Below, one piece after another: positions 1-6,241 of a DNA stretch of 14,853 bases (position 1 is its first letter; every line of letters begins with the position of its first letter). The notes beneath the pieces were generated by a model. The model was given only the letters and a program-made list of their open reading frames with translations, had not been told where the DNA came from and made no database searches. Origin of the DNA: a bacterium (GTDB lineage: Bacteria > Ratteibacteria > UBA8468); contig DAOVGU010000220.1 in assembly GCA_030672255.1 (NCBI GenBank), forward strand, positions 1 to 14,853. The letters are read 5' to 3'. The position numbers were made by a program, and so were the translations under genes.

Positions 1-1
1 T

Positions 2-241
2 GTTATGACAGGAATAGACTTAAAAACGGTTCAGGAATTATTGGGTCATAAAGATTTTAAAATGACCCTCCGATATGCTCATCTATCTCCTGATTATAAG
101 AGAGAGAAGGTTGACTATTTCTGCAAGCAGTTTAGCGATATCTTGGGAGATAAAGTTGGCACTAATTTGGCACTGGAGGATATTTCAGGGAATCTACAGA
201 AAGAACAATCCTTAGAAGATGTAAGTGTAGTAAGGATGTAA
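2..241 (+). CDS. Tyrosine recombinase/phage-type integrase, C-terminal part (5' end outside window)
   Basis: This is the C-terminal end of a site-specific tyrosine recombinase that cuts and rejoins DNA through a covalent 3'-phosphotyrosine. The visible part has the last two active-site elements of the family: LLGH (the His/Trp position) followed nine residues later by the nucleophile Tyr in RYAHLSP, the same spacing as in XerD. The frame is open to the window edge, so the start and the upstream Arg/Lys/His-x-x-Arg residues are not visible. After the catalytic Tyr there is a hydrophilic tail of about 50 residues, longer than in XerC/D, which suggests an element-encoded integrase rather than the chromosome-dimer resolvase. 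It ends 9 bp before tRNA-Lys. The family is clear; the exact subtype is not. Confidence 0.85.
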   Translation, partial: VMTGIDLKTVQELLGHKDFKMTLRYAHLSPDYKREKVDYFCKQFSDILGDKVGTNLALEDISGNLQKEQSLEDVSVVRM

Positions 242-250
242 TTAAAATAT

Positions 251-323
251 GCGCCCTTAGCTCAATCGGTAGAGCAGGACACTCTTAATGTCAAGGTTGC
301 AGGTTCGATTCCCGCAGGGCGTA
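251..323 (+). tRNA. tRNA-Lys (anticodon CTT)
   Basis: The cloverleaf is complete: acceptor GCGCCCT (251-257) with AGGGCGT (316-322), D stem GCTC/GAGC, anticodon loop CTCTTAA (282-288) giving anticodon CTT at 284-286, a 5-nt variable loop, T loop TTCGATT and discriminator A323. CCA is not encoded. Three pairs are weak: G1-U72 in the acceptor, G27/A43 in the anticodon stem and an A/C mismatch in the T stem (301/313). It follows the integrase fragment and is followed at once by the ribosome site of a small membrane protein. Confidence 0.9.
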
Positions 324-342
324 CTGAGGAGGTGAAGAGAAT

Positions 343-480
343 ATGGGAGGACATAGTGCAATGGGAGGGGTATTTTCGGCGCTTTTCGGAATTGTCTGGC
401 TTGGGGTTGTAGTTTATATGATTTCTCTGGCAATTCGCTTTGTACGGGCAGTGGAGAAGATTGCCGATAAGATGAAGTAA
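343..480 (+). CDS. 45-residue single-pass membrane miniprotein (hypothetical)
   Basis: I do not recognise this protein. A strong Shine-Dalgarno stretch, GAGGAGGTGA at 326-335, sits 7 bp before the ATG, and the frame closes with TAA at 478-480. The product begins with a Gly-rich stretch (MGGHSAMGG), has one hydrophobic helix at about residues 10-33 and a short basic amphipathic tail (RFVRAVEKIADKMK). This suggests a one-pass inner-membrane peptide with its tail in the cytoplasm. It lies between tRNA-Lys and tRNA-Leu with only 19 and 7 bp spacers, so it is probably on the tRNA transcript. The good ribosome site and sensible topology argue for a real gene; there is no homology evidence. Confidence 0.6.
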   Translation: MGGHSAMGGVFSALFGIVWLGVVVYMISLAIRFVRAVEKIADKMK

Positions 481-487
481 TAATTGC

Positions 488-569
488 GCGGATGTGGCGG
501 AATGGCAGACGCGCTAGATTTAGGATCTAGTCCTCTTTGAGGGTGGGAGTTCAAGTCTCCCCATCCGCA
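488..569 (+). tRNA. tRNA-Leu (anticodon TAG)
   Basis: This is a class II tRNA. The acceptor GCGGATG (488-494) pairs fully with CATCCGC (562-568). The anticodon stem CTAGA/TCTAG encloses the loop TTTAGGA (519-525) with anticodon TAG at 521-523. A long variable arm, typical of tRNA-Leu, follows at about 531-544, then a T arm with loop TTCAAGT and discriminator A569. CCA is not encoded. It reads CUA and, by wobble, other CUN codons. Confidence 0.96.
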
Positions 570-575
570 CAAAGT

Positions 576-647
<72 letters not shown>

Positions 648-663
648 CTCAATTATACATTAT

Positions 664-724
664 TGTAGTTGCTCGATTCATCGAGCAAATTCGCCCCTGA
701 TTGAATCTGTCAGGGGCAACTACA
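664..724. repeat. 61-bp nested inverted repeat able to form a three-way junction
   Basis: The ends are a perfect 9-bp inverted repeat, TGTAGTTGC (664-672) and GCAACTACA (716-724). Inside lie two further hairpins: TTGCTCGA/TCGAGCAA (669-676/681-688, 4-nt loop) and GCCCCTGA/TCAGGGGC (693-700/710-717, 9-nt loop). The three stems compete at their edges but together give a cloverleaf-like fold. There is no T-run after it, so it is not a simple terminator. It sits between tRNA-Gly and the LysM gene and looks like a small non-coding mobile palindrome (MITE- or REP-like). Confidence 0.75.
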
Positions 725-733
725 GGTTAGATA

Positions 734-1423
734 ATGAAAATCAAAGGTATAAAGATTTTAACAGTTTTTCTTCTCCTTCTTTCCGGTTGCACAATCCGCC
801 TCGCTCCCTTTCGAGTGAAAATCTACCCTAAAAGGGGAAGATACTATGTAGTGAGGAAAGGGGATACCCTTTGTAAGATATCCCGGCGCTATAGAGTCTC
901 GGTAGAGGTAATTAAAAGAGCCAACCATTTAAGGAGCGATAGGATTTATGTTGGCCAGAGGCTATTTATTCCTAAAAAAACCCGTGCAAAAAAAGCTGTA
1001 GTGAAGAGGGCAAAGGAGAAGAAGGAGATTGAGGTTGCCAAGGTCGAGAAGAAATCCTCAATTATCAAGGCGGAGAAGGGTGATTTTCTCTGGCCAGCAA
1101 AAGGCAAAATCGTCAGGAAGTTTGGAGAAGGAAATGATGGCATTGATATCCTTCTTTCTCCGGCAACCAAAATTATTGCCTCTAAAAAGGGAAAGGTAAA
1201 TTTCTGCGGCTCTACTAAAGCTTATGGAATGACAATAATTATTGACCATCAGGATGGTTATTATACTATCTATGCCCATGAGATAAAAGCTTTGGTAGAG
1301 AAGGAAGAAAAGGTGGTTCAAGGAGCAACCATCGCCAGGATAGAAAATAAGGAAGAGACCTTTCTCCATTTTGAAATTAGAAGAGGGACTGAACCGGTAG
1401 ATCCCCTTACCTACCTTCCCTAA
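734..1423 (+). CDS. LysM + degenerate LytM (M23) lipoprotein, NlpD/EnvC-like amidase activator
   Basis: This is probably an envelope lipoprotein that binds peptidoglycan and switches on cell-separation amidases. Residues 1-19 are a lipoprotein signal peptide ending in the lipobox LLSGC (Cys19). Residues 37-80 are a LysM domain (YYVVRKGDTL to QRLFIP). A basic linker follows to about 115, then an M23/LytM domain at 116-229. In active M23 enzymes the zinc and catalytic residues come from HxxxD and HxH. Here the first reads N134-D-G-I-D138 (His replaced by Asn) and the last F210-L-H212 (His replaced by Phe); only D138, H182 and H212 remain. The domain is therefore predicted to be non-hydrolytic, as in E. 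coli NlpD and EnvC. The start is preceded only by a weak AGG that belongs to the upstream repeat. The family call is firm; the activator role is inferred. Confidence 0.85.
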   Translation: MKIKGIKILTVFLLLLSGCTIRLAPFRVKIYPKRGRYYVVRKGDTLCKISRRYRVSVEVIKRANHLRSDRIYVGQRLFIPKKTRAKKAVVKRAKEKKEIEVAKVEKKSSIIKAEKGDFLWPAKGKIVRKFGEGNDGIDILLSPATKIIASKKGKVNFCGSTKAYGMTIIIDHQDGYYTIYAHEIKALVEKEEKVVQGATIARIENKEETFLHFEIRRGTEPVDPLTYLP

Positions 1424-1428
1424 AAGCT

Positions 1429-1467
1429 GGGGATAGGTTCTATTTTTAGAAAATAGAACCTATCCCC
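1429..1467. repeat. Perfect 18-bp-stem palindrome (REP-like)
   Basis: GGGGATAGGTTCTATTTT (1429-1446) is followed by the loop TAG and its exact reverse complement (1450-1467). The perfect 39-bp symmetry, GC-rich ends and AT-rich centre resemble dispersed REP-type palindromes mobilised by Y1 (TnpA-REP/IS200-like) transposases. No such transposase gene is in the window. It lacks a 3' U-tract on either strand. It ends 10 bp before the dgt start and fills the place where a ribosome site would be expected. Confidence 0.8.
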
Positions 1468-1477
1468 ATAGAAAAAT

Positions 1478-2620
1478 ATGTTAAGCCGAGAGAGATTGGA
1501 GGCAGAAGAGGAGAGGTTCTTAGCATCCTACGGAATGAAAAGTAGCCAAAGCAGAGGAAGAAGGTATAAGGAAACTGAGCATCCTTACCGCAGTTCTTTT
1601 CAGAGGGATCGGGATAGAATTATTCATTCTACGGCCTTCCGCCGGTTGGAGTATAAGACCCAGGTCTTTGTGAATCATGAAGGAGATTACTATCGGACCA
1701 GATTAACCCATACAATTGAGGTAGCCCAAGTTGCGCGCACCGTTGCCCGAGCATTAGGATTGAATGAAGACCTTACCGAAGCAATAGCTCTGGCGCATGA
1801 TTTGGGACATACCCCTTTTGGCCATGCGGGGGAGGAAACTCTCTCTGAATTGATGAAGGATTCGGGTGGTTTTGAACATAATCGTCAGGGGCTGCGTGTC
1901 GTGGATAAATTGGAGAAAAAATATAGAGAATTTGATGGTCTTAATCTTACCTATGAGGTAAGGGAGGGAATTATCAAGCATCATACCCCTTATGATCTAC
2001 CTGAATATCGGGAGTTTGAACCGGATAAATCTCCCGCTTTAGAATGCCAGGTGGTAAGTCTGGCCGATGAGATTGCCTATACCAGCCATGATCTCGACGA
2101 TGGTCTTAAAGCGGGTTTACTCGGCGAAAAGGAGCTAAGAGAGATAAAACTCTGGTCCTCCATCTATGATGAGGTAGCAAAAAAGGTTTCCGAAGAAGAA
2201 AAGATAAGGTATGAGACAATCCGCTCCTTAATTAACCTTTTGGTAAATGATCTTATTGTTGAGACGGAAAGGAGGCTGCAACATTTTCAGATTAAATCGG
2301 TAGCTGAGGTAAGGGAGAGAAAAAGCATCGTCTCATTTAGCTCTGCTTTGGAAGAAGGATATAGGGGGTTGAAACTGTTTCTTTTGGAGAGGATGTACCG
2401 TCATTACCGGGTGATTCGTATGGCAGAGAAGGCTCACCGGGTTATTGAATCCCTGTTTGAGGTGTATAGAAAGGAGCCAAAGCAACTACCACCTTCAGCC
2501 AGGGAGTCTCTGAAGAAGGAAGCTATTGAGCGCCTCGTCTGTGACTATATTGCCGGGATGACCGACCGCTTTGCTCTTGAGGAATACAAGAAATTGTTTG
2601 ACCCATATACAAGGGTATAA
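1478..2620 (+). CDS. dgt: Deoxyguanosinetriphosphate triphosphohydrolase-like protein (HD superfamily dNTPase)
   Basis: This is a cytoplasmic HD-domain dNTP triphosphohydrolase that splits dNTPs (classically dGTP) into nucleoside and tripolyphosphate and so adjusts nucleotide pools. The N-terminus (SRGRRYKETEHPYRSSFQRD) matches the dgt family. The metal site is complete: H78 in RLTHTIEV, H107-D108 in ALAHDLGH and D197 in SLADEIAY. The family motifs FGHAGE and GFEHNRQ are also present. Its 380 residues fit the shorter dGTPase-like class, many of which also act on other dNTPs. The ATG at 1478 gives a standard N-terminus, but no Shine-Dalgarno is visible because a palindrome ends 10 bp upstream. 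The stop is 2 bp before dprA, so the two are probably co-transcribed. Confidence 0.93.
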   Translation: MLSRERLEAEEERFLASYGMKSSQSRGRRYKETEHPYRSSFQRDRDRIIHSTAFRRLEYKTQVFVNHEGDYYRTRLTHTIEVAQVARTVARALGLNEDLTEAIALAHDLGHTPFGHAGEETLSELMKDSGGFEHNRQGLRVVDKLEKKYREFDGLNLTYEVREGIIKHHTPYDLPEYREFEPDKSPALECQVVSLADEIAYTSHDLDDGLKAGLLGEKELREIKLWSSIYDEVAKKVSEEEKIRYETIRSLINLLVNDLIVETERRLQHFQIKSVAEVRERKSIVSFSSALEEGYRGLKLFLLERMYRHYRVIRMAEKAHRVIESLFEVYRKEPKQLPPSARESLKKEAIERLVCDYIAGMTDRFALEEYKKLFDPYTRV

Positions 2621-2622
2621 CT

Positions 2623-3726
2623 GTGGATGAAAGAAAGAAGGGCTGGATCGGACTTAATCTCATCGATGGCTTGGGACCTATCAAGATCCGGAATCTCCTA
2701 AAAAGATTCAAAGAGCCTAAAGAGGTCTTTAGCGCGGCAGAAACAGAATTGCTTGAGGTCCCCGGTATCAGCAAAAATATTGCCCAAAGAATCAAGAATT
2801 TCTCCGATATGGGTTTAGAAAAGGAACTGAGTCTCATAAAAGAACTGAGGCTTTCCGTCATTACCTCAGAGGATAAGGATTATCCTTCCAACCTCAAATT
2901 GATTTATGCTCCTCCACCCGTTCTCTATGTCCAGGGAGGGATAGAGAAAAAGGATCGATTAGCCATTGCCATTGTGGGAACAAGAAGATGCTCCTACTAT
3001 GGACGCAAAACCGCCGATTCTCTTAGCTATGAACTTACGAGTCGGGGTTTTACCGTTGTTAGTGGAATGGCTCGAGGAATTGATACTGCGGCTCATAAAG
3101 GAGCACTGAAGGCAGGCGGCAGAACCATCGCTGTATTGGGAAGTGGACTGGCGAGGATCTATCCCAGAGAGAATAAGGAGTTGGCGGTCAAAATTGGTAA
3201 ATCTGGAGCCCTCATCTCAGAATTTCCTCTTCTTACCGCTCCCGACCGACAGAACTTTCCCCAGCGCAACCGTATTATCAGTGGGCTCTCCTTGGGTGTT
3301 GTTGTCATCGAGGCCCCCAACAGAAGTGGTGCCCTTATTACCGCAGATCTTGCTCTTGAGCAGGGAAGAGAGGTCTTTGCTATTCCGGGTAATGTTGACC
3401 AGCCAACAAGCTCAGGGACATTGCATCTCATCAAACAAGGGGCAAAATTGGTAACAGAAAGCGATGATGTAATTGAGGAGTTAGGTACACTTATTAACCT
3501 TTTGCCAAAGAAGGCCGAAGAAAAAGAAGAAAAGACAGCTCCTGCTGAAGGATTGAAAGGGGAGGAGAAAAGAATATATCATTTGCTTACCACCTCCCCC
3601 CAGCATATTGACGAAATTATAAAAAGGAGTGAGCTTTCTGCATCCACAGCTGCCGGTCTCCTGATGACCTTAGAACTAAAAGGGTTGGTAAAGCAACTCC
3701 CTGGTAAGTTCTATGTGTTACCTTGA
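2623..3726 (+). CDS. dprA: DNA-processing protein DprA (natural transformation ssDNA-binding RecA loader)
   Basis: DprA binds incoming single-stranded DNA in the cytoplasm and loads RecA onto it; it is also conserved in bacteria not known to be transformable. The 367 residues show the usual three parts. An N-terminal helix-hairpin-helix/SAM-like region covers about 8-60 (GLGPIKI, VPGISKNIAQRI). The Rossmann-like DNA_processg_A domain covers about 75-285, with IVGTR (117-121), SGMARGID (147-154), GSGL (173-176), FPQRNRIISGLS (212-223) and NRSGALITADLA. A charged linker follows, then a C-terminal winged helix (about 312-367, KRIYHLLTTSPQHIDEII). The start is GTG, 2 bp after the dgt stop; the nearby ATG at 2627 is out of frame. 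There are no signs of decay. Confidence 0.95.
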   Translation: MDERKKGWIGLNLIDGLGPIKIRNLLKRFKEPKEVFSAAETELLEVPGISKNIAQRIKNFSDMGLEKELSLIKELRLSVITSEDKDYPSNLKLIYAPPPVLYVQGGIEKKDRLAIAIVGTRRCSYYGRKTADSLSYELTSRGFTVVSGMARGIDTAAHKGALKAGGRTIAVLGSGLARIYPRENKELAVKIGKSGALISEFPLLTAPDRQNFPQRNRIISGLSLGVVVIEAPNRSGALITADLALEQGREVFAIPGNVDQPTSSGTLHLIKQGAKLVTESDDVIEELGTLINLLPKKAEEKEEKTAPAEGLKGEEKRIYHLLTTSPQHIDEIIKRSELSASTAAGLLMTLELKGLVKQLPGKFYVLP

Positions 3727-3777
3727 TTTTTTAGGCTCTTTTGAGGTAAACTATAACTAATTTTAGTAAGCGAAAAA

Positions 3778-3782
3778 AGGAG
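3778..3782 (+). promoter_or_regulatory. Shine-Dalgarno site that opens the amaP-gmhA-hldE2-marC operon
   Basis: AGGAG lies 5 bp before the ATG at 3788. The 61-bp spacer after dprA also holds a fair -10-like TATAAC (3752-3757) with only a weak -35 (TTTTAG, 3729-3734), so a new promoter here is possible but not convincing. Confidence 0.55.
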
Positions 3783-3787
3783 AAAAA

Positions 3788-4342
3788 ATGAGAATATTTA
3801 GTAGGATAGTAGCCTGGATATATGTTCTTACTTCTCTGATAGTTGCTTTCTTCTGTCTTGCCCTATGGTCAGGGAGACTTTCCCTTGAGCAATTGTACAT
3901 CCAAAGGAATCTTACCATTGTAGGTATTATTGGCACTTCCTTGATTATCCTGGGGTTGCTCTGGCTTCTATTTATAGTTGAGTACCTTCATAAAAGTCGG
4001 GCAATCTCTTTTGACAATCCAGGAGGAGAAGTAAAGGTTGCCCTCTCGGCAATTGAGGATTTTATTGTTAAACGTGTATTGGCCCAGATCAAGGCGGTAA
4101 AGCGAATGACTACAAAGGCTTTCGCCACGGCCAAGGGATTGAAATTGATTAATCGGGTGGTGCTCTGGTCCGATAATGAAATTCCCAATACTTGCGGGGC
4201 GATCCAGGATCTGATTAAGAAATATCTGCAGGACATTGTAGGGGTGGAGCGAATCTCAGTAATCAAAGTAATTGTAGCAGGAATCTCCACACATATAGGA
4301 GAGGAGGAACCAAAGGAGGAAGAGCCGATAATTTATGAGTGA
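3788..4342 (+). CDS. AmaP-like membrane-anchored Asp23-family protein
   Basis: This is a 184-residue membrane protein with two helices at about residues 7-28 and 43-64 and a cytoplasmic domain at about 75-175 that resembles Asp23/DUF322 (GGEVKVALSAIEDFIVKRVL, then VVLWSDNEIPNTCGAIQDL and VGVERISVIKVIV). In Gram-positive bacteria AmaP has this two-helix plus Asp23-like plan and anchors the alkaline-shock protein Asp23 to the membrane. Here it stands first in an operon with ADP-heptose genes, overlapping gmhA by 8 bp (ATGAGTGA), so it may serve envelope homeostasis; that is inference. The tail is acidic (GEEEPKEEEP). The family call rests on topology and remembered sequence pattern and is fairly good, not certain. 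Confidence 0.72.
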   Translation: MRIFSRIVAWIYVLTSLIVAFFCLALWSGRLSLEQLYIQRNLTIVGIIGTSLIILGLLWLLFIVEYLHKSRAISFDNPGGEVKVALSAIEDFIVKRVLAQIKAVKRMTTKAFATAKGLKLINRVVLWSDNEIPNTCGAIQDLIKKYLQDIVGVERISVIKVIVAGISTHIGEEEPKEEEPIIYE

Positions 4343-4901
4343 AAAAATAAAAGTTGCCAGATTAATCAAGGATAGTATCAAGGTGAAAGAAGAGCTCCTT
4401 TCGCCAAAAAATATAAGGACAATCGAAAAAATTTCTCGAGAGGTGGTAAAAACACTAAAGAAAGGAGGAAAGATTCTCTTCTGCGGCAATGGGGGAAGTG
4501 CCGCAGATTCCCAGCATTTAGCGGCTGAATTTGTCGGAAGGTTTAAGAGAGAAAGAAGGCCAATTCCGGCCATTTCGCTCACTACCAATACCTCTACCTT
4601 AACCGCTATCTCCAATGACTATAGTTTTAAAAATGTTTTTAGCCGTCAGGTTCAGGCGATTGGGAAAAAGGGTGACCTCCTCATCGGAATATCCACCTCC
4701 GGGAAGGCAGAAAATGTTATTTTGGCGGTGAAGGTAGCAAAGAAAATCGGAATAAAAACAATAGGACTTACCGGAAAAAATGGAGGAAAACTCTCAGAAC
4801 TTTCCGATATCCCATTCATTGTCCCTTCCAATGATACCGCCCGCATCCAAGAAGCCCACATCTTAATTGGCCATATTCTTGCCGAAATCGCCGATAGATG
4901 A
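4335..4901 (+). CDS. gmhA: D-sedoheptulose 7-phosphate isomerase
   Basis: GmhA converts sedoheptulose 7-phosphate to D-glycero-D-manno-heptose 7-phosphate, the first step towards ADP-heptose for lipopolysaccharide core or other heptose glycans. The 188 residues form one SIS domain. FCGNGGSAADSQHLAAEFVGRF carries E65, and RIQEAHILIGHILAEI carries H175 and H180; E65 and H180 match the catalytic residues known from E. coli GmhA. The phosphate-binding ISTSGKAENV and the TTNTSTLTAISNDY stretch are also present. The start overlaps the upstream gene by 8 bp. The kinase and phosphatase of the pathway (HldE1, GmhB) are not in this window. Confidence 0.95.
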   Translation: MSEKIKVARLIKDSIKVKEELLSPKNIRTIEKISREVVKTLKKGGKILFCGNGGSAADSQHLAAEFVGRFKRERRPIPAISLTTNTSTLTAISNDYSFKNVFSRQVQAIGKKGDLLIGISTSGKAENVILAVKVAKKIGIKTIGLTGKNGGKLSELSDIPFIVPSNDTARIQEAHILIGHILAEIADR

Positions 4902-4904
4902 GCA

Positions 4905-4922
4905 TCCCTTTTTTCAAAGGGA
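4905..4922 (+). other. Small hairpin in the hldE2 leader
   Basis: TCCCTTT (4905-4911) and AAAGGGA (4916-4922) form a perfect 7-bp stem with loop TTTC, between the gmhA stop and the preferred hldE2 start at 4931. Its 3' arm contains the only plausible ribosome-binding bases (AAAGGGA), so folding could mask initiation. It could also be a short inserted palindrome. Confidence 0.4.
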
Positions 4923-4930
4923 CAAGTCTA

Positions 4931-5407
4931 ATGAAGATTAAATCTTTGTTAGAATTAAAAAGAATCGTTGACAAACTAAAAAAGAAGGGCAAAAAAGTTG
5001 TTTTCACCAATGGCTGTTTTGACATCTTGCATCCCGGCCATATTTACTACCTCAAGGAGGCGAAGAAAAGAGGGGACATTTTTATTTTAGGACTAAATAG
5101 CGACTCTTCCGTAAGGAAACTTAAGGGAAGCGGAAGACCCTTAATCCCTGAGAGAGAAAGAGCCGAAATTCTTTCCAATTTTGAGTTTATCGATTACATC
5201 TTCATCTTTCATGAGGAGACCCCGGAAAGGGCAATTAGAGAAATTTCCCCCGATATTTTGGTCAAGGGAGGCGACTACAGGAAAAAAGAAGTAGTGGGTA
5301 GAAAATTTGTAGAAGAAAAAGGAGGGAAGGTTATCATCATTCCCTTCTTAAAAGGCTATTCCACTACCAAATTAATTGAAAAGATTAAAAAAATAGGAAA
5401 GAATTGA
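4931..5407 (+). CDS. hldE2/rfaE2: D-glycero-beta-D-manno-heptose 1-phosphate adenylyltransferase (HldE C-domain/RfaE2 type)
   Basis: This stand-alone cytidylyltransferase-fold enzyme transfers AMP to heptose 1-phosphate to make ADP-heptose. With the ATG at 4931 the protein is 158 residues, starts MKIKSLLELKRIVDKLKKKG as is usual for the family, and has FTNGCFDILHPGH (HxGH at 34-37), GLNSDSSVRKLKG and the late YSTTKLIEKI motif. An ATG at 4898 overlaps the gmhA stop as ATGA and would add 11 residues (MSIPFFKGTSL), but those residues are encoded by a hairpin and match no family pattern, so I prefer 4931. It is fused to a kinase domain in E. coli HldE but separate here. The stop is 1 bp before marC. 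Confidence 0.93.
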   Translation: MKIKSLLELKRIVDKLKKKGKKVVFTNGCFDILHPGHIYYLKEAKKRGDIFILGLNSDSSVRKLKGSGRPLIPERERAEILSNFEFIDYIFIFHEETPERAIREISPDILVKGGDYRKKEVVGRKFVEEKGGKVIIIPFLKGYSTTKLIEKIKKIGKN

Positions 5408-5408
5408 T

Positions 5409-6002
5409 ATGGCCAAGGTTATTTTTGACAATATGTTACTTTTTATTGTGCTCATCAACCCCATTAGCAAGATTTTAATTCTTTCGAGTTTTGGTAAAGA
5501 AGGGAAGCAAAAGGAACTACAGCAACTGGCCTTGAAATCAACTCTGACCGGTTTAGGGATATTGGTTCTCTTTGCTTATGCTGGGACTTTTATCTTAAGG
5601 GCGCTTTTCCATATTCAGATATTTTCTTTACAGATTGCTGCCGGAGCAGTACTCTTTCTTATTGGTTTAAGAGCCTTGCAGAAGGGGGAGTTCTTTGAAA
5701 TAGATCTTCATAAGAGGCTATCAGATATTGCGGTAGCACCCCTTGCTTCCCCTATGCTTGCAGGGCCGGCCACCATAACCGCTGCTATTTCCCAATCGGC
5801 TCTTTTTGGAGCCAATTTAATCTCATTTTCTATCTTGCTTGCTTTATCAATAAATTTATTAATTATGATAGCAACGATAAAGACAAGTTCTTTCCTGAAA
5901 CGCTGGAGTCTGATGGACTCACTGGTCAGGATTACTGGTCTGTTTATTGCCAGCATTGGAGTAAATATGGTTCTTCTCGGGATAAAAAGTTATCTAAAAT
6001 AA
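5409..6002 (+). CDS. MarC family (UPF0056) integral membrane protein
   Basis: This is a 197-residue inner-membrane protein of the MarC family, whose transport function is still unsettled despite the old antibiotic-resistance name. Family signs are LFIVLINPISKILILSSF near the N-terminus, the loop APLASPMLAGPATITAAI at about residues 112-129, and RITGLFIASIGVNMVLLGI near the C-terminus. The hydrophobic pattern fits about six helices. The asparagine/proline pair NP near residue 17 and the AGPATI loop are the most conserved parts. It follows hldE2 by one base, so it belongs to the same operon; no promoter is visible between them. The last codons lead directly into a promoter-bearing AT-rich gap. 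Confidence 0.88.
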   Translation: MAKVIFDNMLLFIVLINPISKILILSSFGKEGKQKELQQLALKSTLTGLGILVLFAYAGTFILRALFHIQIFSLQIAAGAVLFLIGLRALQKGEFFEIDLHKRLSDIAVAPLASPMLAGPATITAAISQSALFGANLISFSILLALSINLLIMIATIKTSSFLKRWSLMDSLVRITGLFIASIGVNMVLLGIKSYLK

Positions 6003-6015
6003 ATCACTCATTGTA

Positions 6016-6043
6016 TTGGCAAAGATTTCTTTTGGTGTATAAT
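6016..6043 (+). promoter_or_regulatory. Sigma70-type promoter before the 53-residue ORF
   Basis: TTGGCA (6016-6021, five of six matches to TTGACA), a 16-bp spacer and a perfect TATAAT (6038-6043). The ATG of the small ORF is 31 bp after the -10. It opens the accessory toxin-antitoxin block just after marC. Confidence 0.65.
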
Positions 6044-6074
6044 TTATCCTTTCTTGATATAACCTAATTTACCC

Positions 6075-6236
6075 ATGACACCAATATTAAAGTTAGATAA
6101 GGACGATAAAGAAAAGGAAATCGAGTTTGAGTTGAAATATCTTTCCTCCCTTTCTACCAGAGAAAGGTTTGGGATGATGTTTAAAAAGACAAAGGAAATT
6201 GTAAGTTTAAGGACCTCAAATATCTACTCAAATTAA
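6075..6236 (+). CDS. 53-residue charged helical protein, probable nucleotidyltransferase-partner remnant
   Basis: This is a short acidic/basic helical ORF (starts MTPILKLDKDDKEKEIEFEL) with a promoter 31 bp upstream but no clear Shine-Dalgarno. The stretch KEIEFELKYLSSLSTRERF followed by GMMFKKTKEI resembles small ORFs I recall beside minimal-nucleotidyltransferase genes in uncultured-bacterium genomes; I cannot verify this. A closely similar motif (EEEKIKHLKNLSLEKSIKMM) forms the C-terminal half of the protein at 6890-7258. No nucleotidyltransferase follows it directly. The C-terminus (SLRTSNIYSN) looks unlike the rest, and the next frame stays open to 6266, so it may be a frameshifted or truncated relic. 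Confidence 0.5.
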   Translation: MTPILKLDKDDKEKEIEFELKYLSSLSTRERFGMMFKKTKEIVSLRTSNIYSN

Positions 6237-6241
6237 AAAGG

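Noticed and set aside
1429..1467. Rho-independent terminator between the LysM gene and dgt
   Set aside because: The stem is strong but no U-tract follows on either strand, and the perfect symmetry with an AT-rich centre fits a dispersed palindrome better.
3143..3454. Overlapping open frames on both strands inside dprA
   Set aside because: They are shadows of the well-conserved DprA Rossmann domain, with no ribosome sites or recognisable products.
4898..4930. Upstream ATG for the heptose adenylyltransferase (ATGA overlap with gmhA)
   Set aside because: The extra 11 residues are encoded by a hairpin and are not part of the family N-terminus; ATG 4931 gives the standard start.
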